Positions 10,742-21,377 of a stretch of 64,000 nt of DNA are shown piece after piece. The DNA is from Amorphophallus konjac (Eukaryota; Streptophyta; Magnoliopsida; Alismatales; Araceae). The stretch covers positions 176,940,413 through 177,004,412 of the forward strand of contig CM040128.1 in NCBI GenBank assembly GCA_022559845.1, in the 5' to 3' direction. How positions within the stretch are numbered: position 1 is the first letter of the stretch; every line of letters starts with the position of its first letter. The notes beneath the pieces are model-generated. The model was not told the origin of the DNA. It did no database searches and saw only the letters and a program-made list of their open reading frames with translations. Position numbers and translations under genes: made by a program.

Positions 10742-11905
10742 CTGGAGCCTCTCTTGAATAAGCTTTATCTTCTCGGTAGTATCCCTGATGATGTCGTGGC
10801 CAAGAAATTACCTTTCTCCTACTTCATTCTAACTTATACGTGAACGACAACATCTTCCATATAGTGCCTCGACCGGTGCCATTTGTATACTAGCTTGGTA
10901 GCTATTATTGTAGGCAAATTCCACTAGAGGCAAATGGTCGGGCCAACTTCCTCCAAAATCGATAGCACAAGCCCTGAGCCTCTACTACTTGATTGGTTCT
11001 TTCAGTCTGACCATCAGTTTGTGGATGGAACGCAGTGCTAAAGTTGAGTCGGGTCCCCAATAAATGCTATAGACCCTTCCAGAATTGTGATGTGAACCGA
11101 GGGTCTCGGTCAGATATCACCATGTAGTTTGACAATCTCCTTCATGTATAGTGCTGCTAATACATCCACAGACCATCAACTTTTGATTGGTATAAAATGT
11201 GCAGATTTAGTCGATCAGTCTATAATCACTCATATATCATCGTGTCCACCTCTTGTTTTAGTTAGGTAAACCCATGATGAATTCCATCCCTATACTTTCC
11301 CATTACCACTCGGGAGTGTCCAAGGGATGTAGTTTCGCGGCGGACTTTAAATGTTCCACCTTTACTTACTGACAAGTGAGGCAGTGAGATACGAAGTCCA
11401 CTACTTCTTTTTTCATATTGAGCCATCAGAAGTTTCTTTTTAAGTCTTGGTACATCTTGGTAGCACCAGGGTGAATAACATACATTAATTTATGAGCTTC
11501 TTCCATTATCAATTTCTTAGTGTCGGCATGATCCGGCACACAGATTCGATCTTTGAACAATAGTCTTCCATCCATTGAAATGGAAAATTCCAACCTTTGA
11601 TCAATATTAGTCTTGATCTCCATCAATGTGGGGTCATTATCCTGTAATTTGACTAGATCTTCAATCAATGTAGATTGTGACCTTATATTAGAAATCATAC
11701 ATCCTTGCTCTTCTTTATCAACATCGAGATTTAAACGAGCAAAATCCTCGACAAGATAAGTCATACCTTTCCTGAGGCTTGCTGAAGTTGCCATTGATCT
11801 TCTGCTAAGAGCGTCAGCTACAACATTTGCTTTGCCTGGATGATATTGGATAGTAAAGTCGAAGTCTTTGAGATACTCCAACCATCTGCGTTGCCTCATG
11901 TTCAA
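10742..11905 (-). pseudogene. D integrase (zinc-binding region and core)
   Basis: The 5' part (11905-11426) is open for 159 residues and holds the end of RNase [17 protein letters not shown], followed by the [15 protein letters not shown] block of the integrase HHCC finger. The core further down (11400-10742) can be followed only in pieces in shifting frames, including a DRLTKSAHF-like block near 11200. The integrase would join the element's DNA to the host; stops and shifts make it non-functional. Confidence 0.78.
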
Positions 11906-13290
11906 TTCCTTTTGGGTGAAGAGGTATTTCAGGCTTTTGTGATATGAAAATATAGTGAACTTTCCCCCATATAGGTAGTGTCGCTAAATTTTTAAGGCGA
12001 ATATAACCGTAGCTGGAACCAGATCATGCACAAGGTAGTTCTCTTCATGACGCTTTAACTGCCTTGATGAATAGCAAATCACCTTTCCATTTTGCATGAG
12101 AACGCATCGTAGGCCAATGCCAGATGCATCAGTATAGACTTCAAAGCCACCACCCTCAACAGGTAGAGCTAAGATAGGGGCCATACTGAGATGATCTTTA
12201 AGAGTTAGGAAAGTTTCCTCGCAATCCTTTGACCATATAAAAGGGTTTTCCTTTCTTGTAAGTCTAGTCAAAGGGATGTCAATTTTTGAGAAATCCTTAA
12301 TAAATCACCTATAATAACCAGCCAGACCCAGAAAACTTCTAACTTCAGACACGGTGGTCGGCCGACTCCAATTCTTAATAGCTTCTACCTTAGAAGGATC
12401 GACAACGATACCTTACTTTGAAATAATATGGCCCAGAAAAGAAACCTCCTTAAGCCAGAACTCACACTAGCTAAGCATTGCGTAGAGTTGATCCACTCTT
12501 AGAGTTCACAAGGCTATTCTTAAGTGTTCTTCATACTCTTCCTTAGTCTTGGAGTATATAAGAATATCATCGATGAAGGTGACCAAAAATCGATCGAGGT
12601 AAGGCCTGAAAACATTATTCATAAGTTGCGTAAATGCTGCCGAGGCATTGGTTAAACCGAACGGCATTACCACGAATTCATAGTGCCCATATCTGCTCCG
12701 GAAAGTAGTCTTGTATATATGTCTTCGTCTTTGATCTTGAGCTGATGATAACCCGACCTGAGGTCTATCTTGGAGAAATATTCCGCTTCCGAAATTTGAT
12801 CAAAGAGCTCATCGATACATGGCAATAGATATTTGTTCTTGATAGTAAGTTGATTTAGTCGCCGGTAGTCGATACATAGCCTGAGAGATCCATCCTTCTT
12901 CTTGACAAATAAAACTGGCGCACTCCAAGGGGATGTGCTGGGTCAAATGAAGCCCTTGTCTAACAACTCCTAAAGTTGTTTCTTCAATTCTTTGAGTTCT
13001 GTGGGGGACATCCTGTAGGGAGCTATTGAAACAGGTGCTGCTCCAGGAATGAGTTCAATGGTGGAATTTACTTCCCTTTCGGGTGGTAAATTGGGTAAAT
13101 CCGATGGGAACACATCGGGAAACTCATTCACAATGGGAATATCTTCTAAGATGATTTCCTTGGATTCAGTGATGATTACGGAGGCAAGAAAAGCTTCACA
13201 TCCTTGCGAAATGAGTTTACAAGCGTGAAGACATGAAATAATGGTAGGATGTTTCCTGTACTTGATACCAAGGAAAGAAAATCGCAAGAG
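11906..13290 (-). pseudogene. D reverse transcriptase and RNase H
   Basis: The frame from 13287 starts with the linker EFPDVFPSDLPNLPPEREV and APYRMSPTELKELKKQL, standard for plant gypsy RT. The catalytic motif appears as FIDD (12567-12578) where the family has YxDD or FxDD. Downstream come FLGLAGYYR and FSKI blocks, then RNase H with [25 protein letters not shown] and EENYLVHD (12271-11984). Several stops and frameshifts interrupt the palm region between 12970 and 12280. This is a relic of the polymerase that copies element RNA. Confidence 0.85.
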
Positions 13291-13299
13291 TCCTGGTTT

Positions 13300-13629
13300 T
13301 CAAAAAGAGATTCTCCTATTGCGATAATTTATATAGGCGTCATGGTCTACAAGCCAATCTACACCTAGGATAGCATCGTAGCCTTCTATGTCAAGGCATA
13401 CGAGGTTTGCAGGAAGATTATGACCTTGTACTATTACCTCACTATTGGGGTAATAGGTTGTAAGTTTAGTTCTAGGACCTAAGGGTGTAGTGATAGCTAG
13501 GTCCGACGGTAGAGGAACTGATGAAACTGGCAAGGTTTTTGCAAAAACTGTAAATATAAAGGAATGAGCAGCACCAGTATCAAATAACACGAATGCTGGA
13601 TGTGAATAGATTTGAATGGTACCTTCCAT
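13300..13629 (-). pseudogene. D aspartic protease
   Basis: An open stretch of about 109 residues contains FVLFDTGAAHSFI (the catalytic DTGA), a run with LVCLDIEGYDAILGVDWL and ends INYRNRRISF, all hallmarks of the gypsy retropepsin. It sits between gag and RT as expected. The catalytic aspartate is present, but the polyprotein around it is broken upstream and downstream. Confidence 0.85.
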
Positions 13630-13717
13630 TAGTCCATCATCTTTGGTGCTTCTTCATCATCCAGAATAGAATTAAGATGAGCCTATCGCTTGCATCCACC
13701 GTTGGAAGATTGATCCT

Positions 13718-14639
13718 TCATGAGGGGACAATCCGACATGCGGTGCTCCCGGCTTCCACATCTTCAACAAGCGTCGAGACGCTTCCAGCATTCCTCTGCC
13801 GCGTGACCGAATTTCTCGCAGGACATGCAAGCCGCCATGACTTGCTTATCTTCCTCCTTCGCCTTTTTGTTCTTATGGTAGCCACTACCACTCCCGTTCG
13901 GGGATCTCTTCTTACTATCACAGGATTTGTAAGGTTCCGTGATTCTGAACTTCTCCTCTTTTCTTCCTCGCTGATCAGACTTTCGGCTTGGCTCCTCCCC
14001 TTTGCCTTTGAGTTTATCGACCTTCTCCATGGTCCGTTCACATAAGTGTGCCCGTTGGACCATCTCTGCATAGGTCCGAATATTTTGTGGGCCAAGTTGT
14101 TGGATGAAGATAGGCCGCATCCCGTCCATGAAATGATTACCTTTGAGAAGATATGTGCTCACTAAATGCTGAGCATAAGGTACCAGACGAGAGAAGTGTA
14201 ACTCATACTCCGCCACCGTCATCATGTCTTGACGCAAAGAAGTGAACTCCGTCGCCTTCGTCTCCTTGACATGTTCGGAGAAGTATTTTGCTCGGAAGAG
14301 TGTGAGAAATCCCTCCCAAGTGTGTGGTGCGTCTTGAGGCGGGGCCGAAATAGACTTCCACTAAGTATGTGTATCCTTATTGAGTTGGAACGTGGCGAGA
14401 CGAACCTTCTCTTGGTCGGCACATTACATGATCTCGAATATATGATTCATTTCATCTATCCAGTTCTCAGCTTCATCTGGGTTGGAAGAACTAGAAAATC
14501 GCGGAGGATTTAACTTCTGGAAGTTACGGTGCAGATCACCAGCACCAGCCCTAGCGCCAACTTGGGGCATATTTTGCAAGGCCTGGGTGAGACCCGCAAC
14601 AGTTTGTTGCATTCCACCCCAATCAACATGGTGAGCCAT
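13718..14639 (-). pseudogene. D gag (capsid and zinc knuckle)
   Basis: From 14639 the minus strand reads MAHHVDWGGMQQTVAGLTQAL and later NPPRFSSSSNPDEAENWIDEMNHIFEIM, the start of a chromovirus capsid. The middle is frameshifted (14424-14237). The next frame carries the end of capsid, MRQDMMTVAEYELHFSRLV, and a CCHC knuckle with CMSCEKFGHAAEEC. It packages element RNA in the family; here at least one frameshift and a stop between two knuckles destroy it. Confidence 0.82.
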
Positions 14640-14860
14640 TAAAAGAATAAGGTACCTGAGAAGAGTAATAAATTTGTCAATTCTAATGGAATTGATGGGG
14701 TTAATCCTAGAGATAATTTCTAATTACTATCTCATCCCAGGTTCTACCCAATTTCTCACAAGGTTGGAAATTCTTTCCTTAGTTCATACGTATGGGTCCT
14801 TAACCCTTGGACTTAGCCTATAACATGACATTTTCCTAGGAATAAGTAAGTCCTTAGACC

Positions 14861-14875
14861 TAGGCTCTGAAATCA
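14861..14875 (-). other. Degenerate Met-tRNA primer site of D
   Basis: The minus strand reads TGATTTCAGAGCCTA, a mutated form of TGGTATCAGAGC, seven bases after the LTR end (GGGCGTGACA). Confidence 0.7.
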
Positions 14876-16019
14876 CTTTAACTGTCACGCCCCGAGATTA
14901 TGCCGCGAAAATAATCGGGAACGTGAACAGTCGACTAGTACGCCTCAAGCGAGCAATACAATCATAGCGCAAATCATTCACACATAAAATAAATGGAGAT
15001 AAGGATTGACCAAAAATCTAACTTTTATTGATAATAACAATCAAATTACAATGATATTACACTCAACTCACTAGACTCAAAGAAAGGGAAAAAATACATA
15101 GACTTGACTTGACTTAAGACTCTACTAGGTCTTCTCTCGATCTTTAATCACTCGCGGATCAACCCGCTAGAATTTCTTGAAAAAGATTGGAAAAGTAGGG
15201 AATGAGCACACATGCCCAGTAGGTATCTTCGTATCAACATGAAGGTAATGTTTAAGTAATTAATATTTTAGCTCTAGAGGAAAGAAAAATGAAATATGGT
15301 AAAACACGCGGTGTAAAACCAAAGTAACACAAGTATCATGATATGATCAAGATTGGGATATAAGAGCATTATTGAACATTGTTTGCGACCGCTGGGAGTC
15401 ACTTGTCATTTTGTCCTCGCGGCGGGGGTGTACACTCGCCTTTTATAGAAGGTCGAGATAGGTTGACTGGGCACGCGGGGATTTCGGGGATATTGAGAAG
15501 AAGGCAGAGAGAACGATATGAACGCGCTGGAAGGGCTGGCGTATGGTTCAATATCCTGGGAGACTGGGACAGGGATGGTTGGGTGGAATGCAGGCGTGCC
15601 AGTCGATTTCTAGACAATCACCTATGGAACCGAGGATTGACCGGGGAAGCGTCGCTAGGACGCGGCACGTGGCTCGAGAGGTCGGGCGACATGTGGATAG
15701 AAGGGATTCCACGGGTGCGAGTGCGCAGGCGATTATGGGGATTCATGTATTGGACGTCTTTCCCCACCGGTTGCAAGCAACCGGTGTTTATTTTACATCG
15801 GATTACAATTGCTTGCAAGCCACAGGACAATTCTGACATTCATGACGGTCCCTGGGTCATTGCATTATTGTGTGGGTAGTTCCGTATGTGTACATAACGT
15901 CCGTCAGAGGACCTGTGACTCAGCAGGATGGCGCCCGGGGGGCATCACAATGTATTCCCGACAAGAGAGAGTGTCGAGGTCTGGGCAGTGGGGGTGCCAT
16001 AGGCACCATTTTGTGGGGG

Positions 16020-16740
16020 ATGTTGAGTGGTCGGGTGCCACGGGCCCCGATGTGACCGGGGTAGCTGGCAGTCGGGTGCCGGGGGCACCGTTGTGACTGG
16101 AGTTGTTGGCAGTCGGGTACTAGAAGCACCATTGTGACTGAAGTAGCTGGGTAGTCGGGTGCCGGTGGCACCGTTGTGACTGGGGTAGCTGGTAGTCGGG
16201 TGCCGGGGGCACTGTTGTGACTGGGGTAGCTGGTAGTCGGGTGATGGGGGCAACGTTGTGACTGGAGTTGTTGAGCGGTCGGGTGCCGCGGGCCCCGATG
16301 GGACTAGAGTAGCTAGTAGTCGGGTGTCGAGGGCACCGTTGTGACTGGGGCAGCTGGCAGTCGGGTGCCGGGAGCATCGTTGTGACTGGAGTTGTTGAGC
16401 GGTTGGGTGCCGCGGGCCCCGATGTGACTGTAGTAGCTAGCAGTCGGGTGCCAAGGGCACTATTGTGACAGGGGTAGCTGGAAGTCGGGTGCTGGGGGCA
16501 CCGTTGTGACTGGGGTAGCTGGCAGTCGGGTGCCGGGCGTACCGTTGTGACTGGAGTTGTTGAGCGGTCGGGTGCCGCGGCCCCTGATGTGACTGGAGTA
16601 GCTGGCAGTCGGGTGCCGGGGGCACCGTTATGACTAGAGGAGGCGGGCGACAGGAGACCTCGATGGTCGTGCTCGGGGCCCGGTGTGACTAGCAGGTGGG
16701 TGCCGAGGCACCGTTGTGACTGAAGGAGGTGGGCGCCGTG
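16020..16740 (+). repeat. 41 bp GC-rich minisatellite
   Basis: About 17 units of 41-44 bp, each with GTTGTGACTGG, a TAGCTGGCAGTC block and GGGTGCCGGGGGCACC, which is itself a small palindrome. A second unit type with TTGTTGAGCGG and CGCGGGCCCCGATG returns at about 16021, 16266, 16391 and 16558 (6, 3 and 4 unit spacings), showing higher-order amplification. Long frames here on the minus strand (PxTRLPATPVT repeats) merely follow the repeat period. Confidence 0.9.
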
Positions 16741-17372
16741 AAGAGGCTGAGGCCCGAGTATCGGTACGTGTGTTCAACTGGTTTTATGCTATATGAGAGC
16801 CACATGGGCTTTACAAATGGGCCGGGGTGGCCGGAGTACAATGGGCGCAAGCCACGGGACAATTTCGACACGTGGGTCGGTCCCCGGGTCAATGCTGGAT
16901 ACGGCGGATATCTGCGTGTTTCACAGAGGGTCCCTCTCGTGGCACGCGCCATGTTCGCTTCGCCAAACGAGGGGCTCTGACTGCATAGCCAGAGAAAGCA
17001 TCGGGCTGGTGTCTGGGTGAGGGTCGATCACGGTTCGAGTTGAGCGGTCTGATGTGGCCTCGTGGCTGTGGGGAAGCGTGACGTCATAGTGCGTGCGTAG
17101 TTCTGGTCGGCGGGCACGCGAGGGGAAGTCCCGGCATGAGGAGGAGTTCACCCTTGTCATAACGTCACACACCCGGCGGGGGTAGACTTGTGTGTCTTGG
17201 CGGAACACCGTGTGAGAGAAGTACGCGCGACATACCTCGGCGTCCTTAGCCGACGACCAAGTCACCCACACACAATTCTCCTTGCTCGTTGCCTGGAGCC
17301 GCTTGAAGCTTGGAGATCATCGGAAGCCTTGATGCATGTATCCTCTCTCCTTCCATTGAGCCCCTAGGGGGA

Positions 17373-17381
17373 TTTTATAGG
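17373..17381 (+). promoter_or_regulatory. TATA-like motif of Pal copy B
   Basis: TTTTATAGG before GGAAGATGAAGGGTCATGG, nearly identical to 4134-4142 although flanking sequence has drifted, so the block has been kept or is young. Confidence 0.5.
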
Positions 17382-17396
17382 GGAAGATGAAGGGTC

Positions 17397-17727
17397 ATGG
17401 GGGGTTTACGCGGACCAGCTAAGGGGGGTGAGCTGGTCTGCCTAAACCCAAGTGAATAGTGCTTGGGGTTACACGGGCTGAGAGAGAGGGGGAAGGGGTT
17501 TACGCGGACCAGCGTAGGGGGCTGAGCTGGTCCGCGTAAACCCCCCCCCCTCCGGGGGTTTAGGCGCCGGTTCTGGTTTTTTTTTTGATAAACATTAATT
17601 TTTTTAATTGAATGGGGGTTTACGCGGACCAGCCAAGGGGGGGGGTGAGCTGGTCCGCGTAAACCCCCCCCTTAGGGGGTTTAGGCGGACCGGCCTGGGG
17701 GTCTAGGCTGGTCCGCGTAAACCCCCC
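17397..17727. repeat. Hairpin array 1 of Pal copy B
   Basis: Four hairpins: 17397-17449, 17497-17543, 17611-17667 and 17676-17727. The main arm type is GGGTTTACGCGGACCAGC with right arm GCTGGTCCGCGTAAACCC, so ACG/CGT replaces the AGG/CCT of copy A in both arms. The first and last units are mixed (ACG with CCT, or AGG with CGT), which shows intermediate states. Confidence 0.88.
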
Positions 17728-17984
17728 CTAGGGGGTTTAGGCGATGCGGGTTTGACCGTAGGTTTGACTGGGGTTTGACTGAGGGTTAGACTAGGATTTG
17801 ACTGAGGGTTAGACAGGGATTTGACTAAGGGTTAGACTGTGATTTGATTGGGTTTATAAACATGATTTTTTCTTCCAGGGGCTCCGCCCCCGGAAACCCC
17901 TGCAAGTGGTGCTGCCCCCTTGACCCTCGCGAAGGGGGGTGTCGTAGGTGATCTCCAAGCTTCAAGCTGCTCCAGGCAACGAGC

Positions 17985-18365
17985 TAAGGGGGGTGAGCTA
18001 AGGGGGGTGAGCTAGTCCGCCTAAACCCAAGTGAATAGTGCTTGGGGTTACAAGGGCTGAGAGAGAGGGGTAAGGGGTTTACGCGAACCTGCCCAGGGGG
18101 CTGAGCTGGTCCGCGTAAACCCTCCCCTCACGGGGTTTAGGCGGACCAGCCTGGGGGCCCAGGTTGGTCCGCATAAACCCCATCCCAGGGGGGGTTTAGG
18201 TGGGCTGGTTCTGGTTTTTTCTTTTTTGAAAAACTTAAAAAAAATTTAATTGAATGGGGGTTTACACGGACCAGCCATGGGGGGTGAGCTGGTTCGCGTA
18301 AACCCCCCCCCTCAAGGCATTTAGGCGGACTAGCCTGGGGGTCTAGGCCGTTCCGCCTAAACCCC
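17985..18365. repeat. Hairpin array 2 of Pal copy B (duplication)
   Basis: This repeats array 1 and its spacers, from 'AAGTGAATAGTGCTTGGGG' on, as a diverged direct copy with about five hairpins (first one only a right arm; then 18076-18122, 18131-18182, 18255-18310, 18318-18365). Just before it, 17950-17984 is a 35 bp inverted copy (34 matches) of 17284-17318. Confidence 0.85.
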
Positions 18366-20847
18366 CCCTGGGGGGTTTAGGCGTGTTTGACCGGGGGTTT
18401 ACCTCGGGTTTGACCGTAGGTTTGACTGGGGTTTGACTGAGGGTTTGACTGGGATTTGACTAAGGGTTAGAATGGGATTTGATTGAGGGTTAGACTGGGA
18501 TTTGATTGGGTTTATAAACAAGAATTTTTCTTCCGGAGGCTCCGCCCCCAGAAACCCCCGCAAGGGGCGCTGCCCCCTTGACCCTCGCAAGGTCGATCCG
18601 TGTGCGAGGGCGCACGATGGTGGTGCATGACGCGATGGGTTGCTGGGAGTCTCGAGTTGAGCTCCGACTTTCTGTAGAGTGGCTGGATCATACGCGCCCA
18701 CCAGGTGCTCGGGGAAGTTCCCGACACGCGTGTGTGGGTGTGAGCTCCTGAAGCTTGTGATTGGCCTTGATAGGTCTTCCTTTGACTTCAGAGGGCTGGA
18801 GGGAGGCAACTCAAGGGTAGACCCCGGCCTCATTACTGGGCGCCACGTGGCGTGGCTTGTAGTCAGGGTGCCCCTGGGTCGGCTCGGGTAGCTATGTTGA
18901 ACGCGGGTAAACCCGCAAACTGAGTGATCGATGCTGGATCCGATCGATCGTTGATATTGCCGTGGGTCATGGCTAGCTGGTTAGGACCCTCAGTTGGGCC
19001 CGGTGACTGGGGCATCGACATGACGATGCAATTGGTCTGGTGATCGGGGTGACCCTCGCTCCCTGGCGAAGAGCCGTATAAAGCGGCATGCCATTCTGAG
19101 TCCCGAGTTAACTCGGTTGTTGAAGCGTCGGCGGTGTGATACCGTATGCACGGTGTTCGGGGGTGATCCACGAATCTTCACAGAGTGCTGTAAGGCACGG
19201 CAAGTTGTCCCGAATCCCGAAACTGACCCAGTTGTTAGGAAACTGGCTGGCATAGTGCAATTGCTCGGGGCCGATCCTTGGTTGTTATGTGGCGTCGCTT
19301 GACCCGGCGAAGTGTCTCGATTTCTAAGCTCAACTCGACTGGTAGAGCTACTTTGGTGATGTGCCATTTTGCTCTATTTAGGGAGTATTTTCCTATGCTT
19401 AATCCTTTGTTTATTCAAGAAAATAAGCCGGTGCCAACAAACATATATATAACAAGAATGTAAGTTTGGCCTTTCGTAAACAAGAATGTAATTTTTCATA
19501 ACCATAAAGGCTATGCACTAGAAAGTCATGTAACGAGAATGTAGTAGCAAGCATGTAATTTAACAAGATTGTCTCGTGAGAATTCGTGGATTTCACCCAT
19601 TTATGAAAAAAGTACTCCCTGCGCAATGCGACGCCAGTGCTCATCATACCCCATGGTTTATAATATGTTTCTGACTATCTGCCAAGGGGACAAGAGTTGA
19701 GCCCTTGGACACTATCCATGCCCGCTCTTGCATCTTCAAGTTATAAATCAAGCTACTTCCACAAGAATATAAATATGACCAATAATGTAAAAAGTTCAAA
19801 CTGTAGTTTCATGATAACAATTATCAAGGTAAGAATGTTTCAATTAAGAATATGAGAGTTCAAAGATTTGATTTAGAACAAGGTTATGCTATGAAGAAAA
19901 ATTCGGCAGCATAACGGCATATTCTTTTCTCTCCATAAGTTATTAATATCTTATTTGACAAGTGTTAAGTTCCAAGCAATCATCAGATCATCTAGGAACT
20001 TATAAAACCCAACCCAAAGGTCAAAGCTTGGGTTAGACGTGGTCAAGGATAAAGCGGTCGTTTACTGGACCGTTTTTGGACAAAAGTGGTCTCGGTCCAA
20101 TCGCTAGACAGGGCTTTGCGGTCGTCTGAGGACCATTTTTAACCAGAACTCAAAAAATCATCGGTAGTGTAAATACTTTCTAGACAATTTATGTTTTGAT
20201 GGTACAACCAGCTCGGCGTCCTAGTCGGAATCCTAGGCTCGCGGAGTCTTATGGAGGCCTTGAAACAAGATCACCTAGTCGGTGGAAGGAATATCCAACG
20301 GAGAGGATCACAAGTCCAAGATTGTGTGCTTAATGTGCAAAGTGTATCTAATGACATCATATCGGAATACGTGCCATGTATTCCATAAACTAGACAAGTC
20401 CATAATCCATATGAAATTTAAGGTAAATACAAGAATATATAGTTTTGGCATGAAATTAACATAAGTTTAAAATAAGTCCAAAGTGCATAAAGATCATGAA
20501 ATCTACTAGGATGATTGATTAACATATCCAAGTATAAGAACACAGTACTTAAAATAGGGGTAAGACCTAATTAGCTAGGCTTATCATAAGATAAATATGG
20601 TTGTTCTGCATTAAGTTTCAGGTTCAACAATAATACATAACTCAGAGAACAAAAACGGTCTCGGGAGGACCATCTTATGTGCTTTAACGATCTATCGTAG
20701 GGCCGCTAGGGGTCTCATGCGGTCTCAGGAAGACAGTTTCTTCCTATGTACAGTAAAAAGGAATAAAAACTGAAATATGGCTAATTTAGGGTAGATAGAT
20801 GTATGATAAAACATGCCAACAGGTAAATATGGCATGATAAAACCTTA

Positions 20848-20882
20848 TTAAAACACAAGTAGCCAGTTGTTTCTTCCTATTA
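20848..20882. other. Deletion scar with copied filler DNA
   Basis: Between LTR sequence ending near 20853 and resuming near 20881, 1.1 kb present in the partner LTR is missing. The junction holds CACAAGTAGCCAG (20854-20866), also found at 20974-20986, followed by GTTTCTTCCTAT (20869-20880), also found at 20736-20747. This patchwork is the usual mark of end joining with template switches. Confidence 0.75.
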
Positions 20883-20951
20883 AGCCTTTTAAAATGCCTA
20901 ATAATTATATTTTAATCCTAAAAAATTCCTGAAAAATTCTCGGGTGTTACA

Positions 20952-21377
20952 AGTCAACTCCCCAATCTACGCGCACAAGTAGCCAGCCAACCAATCCAAG
21001 CTCATCCTTCGTCCTCTTGTGGTCACACGGAGTCAAAGTGGGCCCATAAGGGGGTAAAGATGGGTTTTTATAGAAGAGGGAACACCCCCCCAGGCAACCT
21101 GCATAAACCCACCTGGGGGGGGGGGGGTTATGCGGACTAGCTCCCCTCCTCCGAGTTGGTCCGCGTAAACCCGAGCCCACCTGCTTTAAAAAAAGAAAAG
21201 AAAAGAAAGGGAAAACCCCCCCAGCCAGCCCGCCTAAACACCCCAAGGGGGGGCTTTACACGGACCCCCTCGGGCTGGTCCATGTAAACTAGGGCCCACC
21301 CACCTAAAAAAAATGAAAAGGGGGTTTTTCACCCCGCGTAAAACCCAAGGGGGGGGGGGGTTTACATGGACCAGCCC
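20952..21377 (+). mobile_element. Pal family fragment C
   Basis: It has a short block like copy A's 3987-4020 (AGTCAAC...GCGCACAAGTAGC), a TTTTTATAGAAG block in the TATA position, then hairpins with arms such as TTATGCGGACTAG...GAGTTGGTCCGCGTAAACC and TTTACACGGACC...GGTCCATGTAAA. The final hairpin is cut after its left arm, GTTTACATGGACCAGCCC, by the LTR that starts at 21378. It is the right-hand continuation of the sequence that D inserted into. Confidence 0.65.

Larger units (their letters stand above)
15380..19439 (+). mobile_element. Pal family copy B, complete with TSD
   Basis: 4060 bp with LTR-like ends TGTTTGCG...GCCAACA, flanked by AACAT at 15375-15379 and 19440-19444; the paired D LTR shows the empty site (about 7134-7145). 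In order: unique sequence, a 41 bp minisatellite (16020-16740), a TATA block, hairpin array 1, TTTGACT repeats, array 2, TTTGACT repeats, then about 900 bp shared with copy A. No gag, pol or paired LTR is seen, so it is probably a solo LTR; a non-autonomous element with no coding capacity is the alternative. Confidence 0.8.
6635..20951 (-). mobile_element. Element D, decayed Tekay/Del-like chromovirus
   Basis: A whole Ty3-gypsy element on the minus strand: 5' LTR 14883-20951 (with nested insert), primer site 14861-14875, gag, protease, RT, RNase H, integrase with a chromodomain-like tail, polypurine tract (AGTGGGGAGGG, minus, just right of 10199) and 3' LTR 6635-10199. LTRs run TGTAACGCCC to GGGCGTGACA on the minus strand. 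Flanks are TGTCA at 6630-6634 and AGTCA at 20952-20956, a four-of-five match to a target duplication. The long LTRs and chromodomain point to the Tekay/Del clade. All genes are broken, so it cannot move by itself. Confidence 0.88.
14883..20951 (-). repeat. 5' LTR of element D, split and deleted
   Basis: The same LTR as 6635-10199, interrupted by a Pal copy (15380-19439). It lacks the MITE (empty site near 19993) and has lost about 1.1 kb between about 20853 and 20881, including the TATA region. Only some 2 kb of LTR sequence remains. Without promoter sequence it should not drive D transcription. Confidence 0.88.

Noticed and set aside
15920..16625. Several minus frames with repeated PxTRLPATPVTxVP
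   Set aside because: The 41 bp minisatellite opens frames by its period; no start, promoter or conserved protein.
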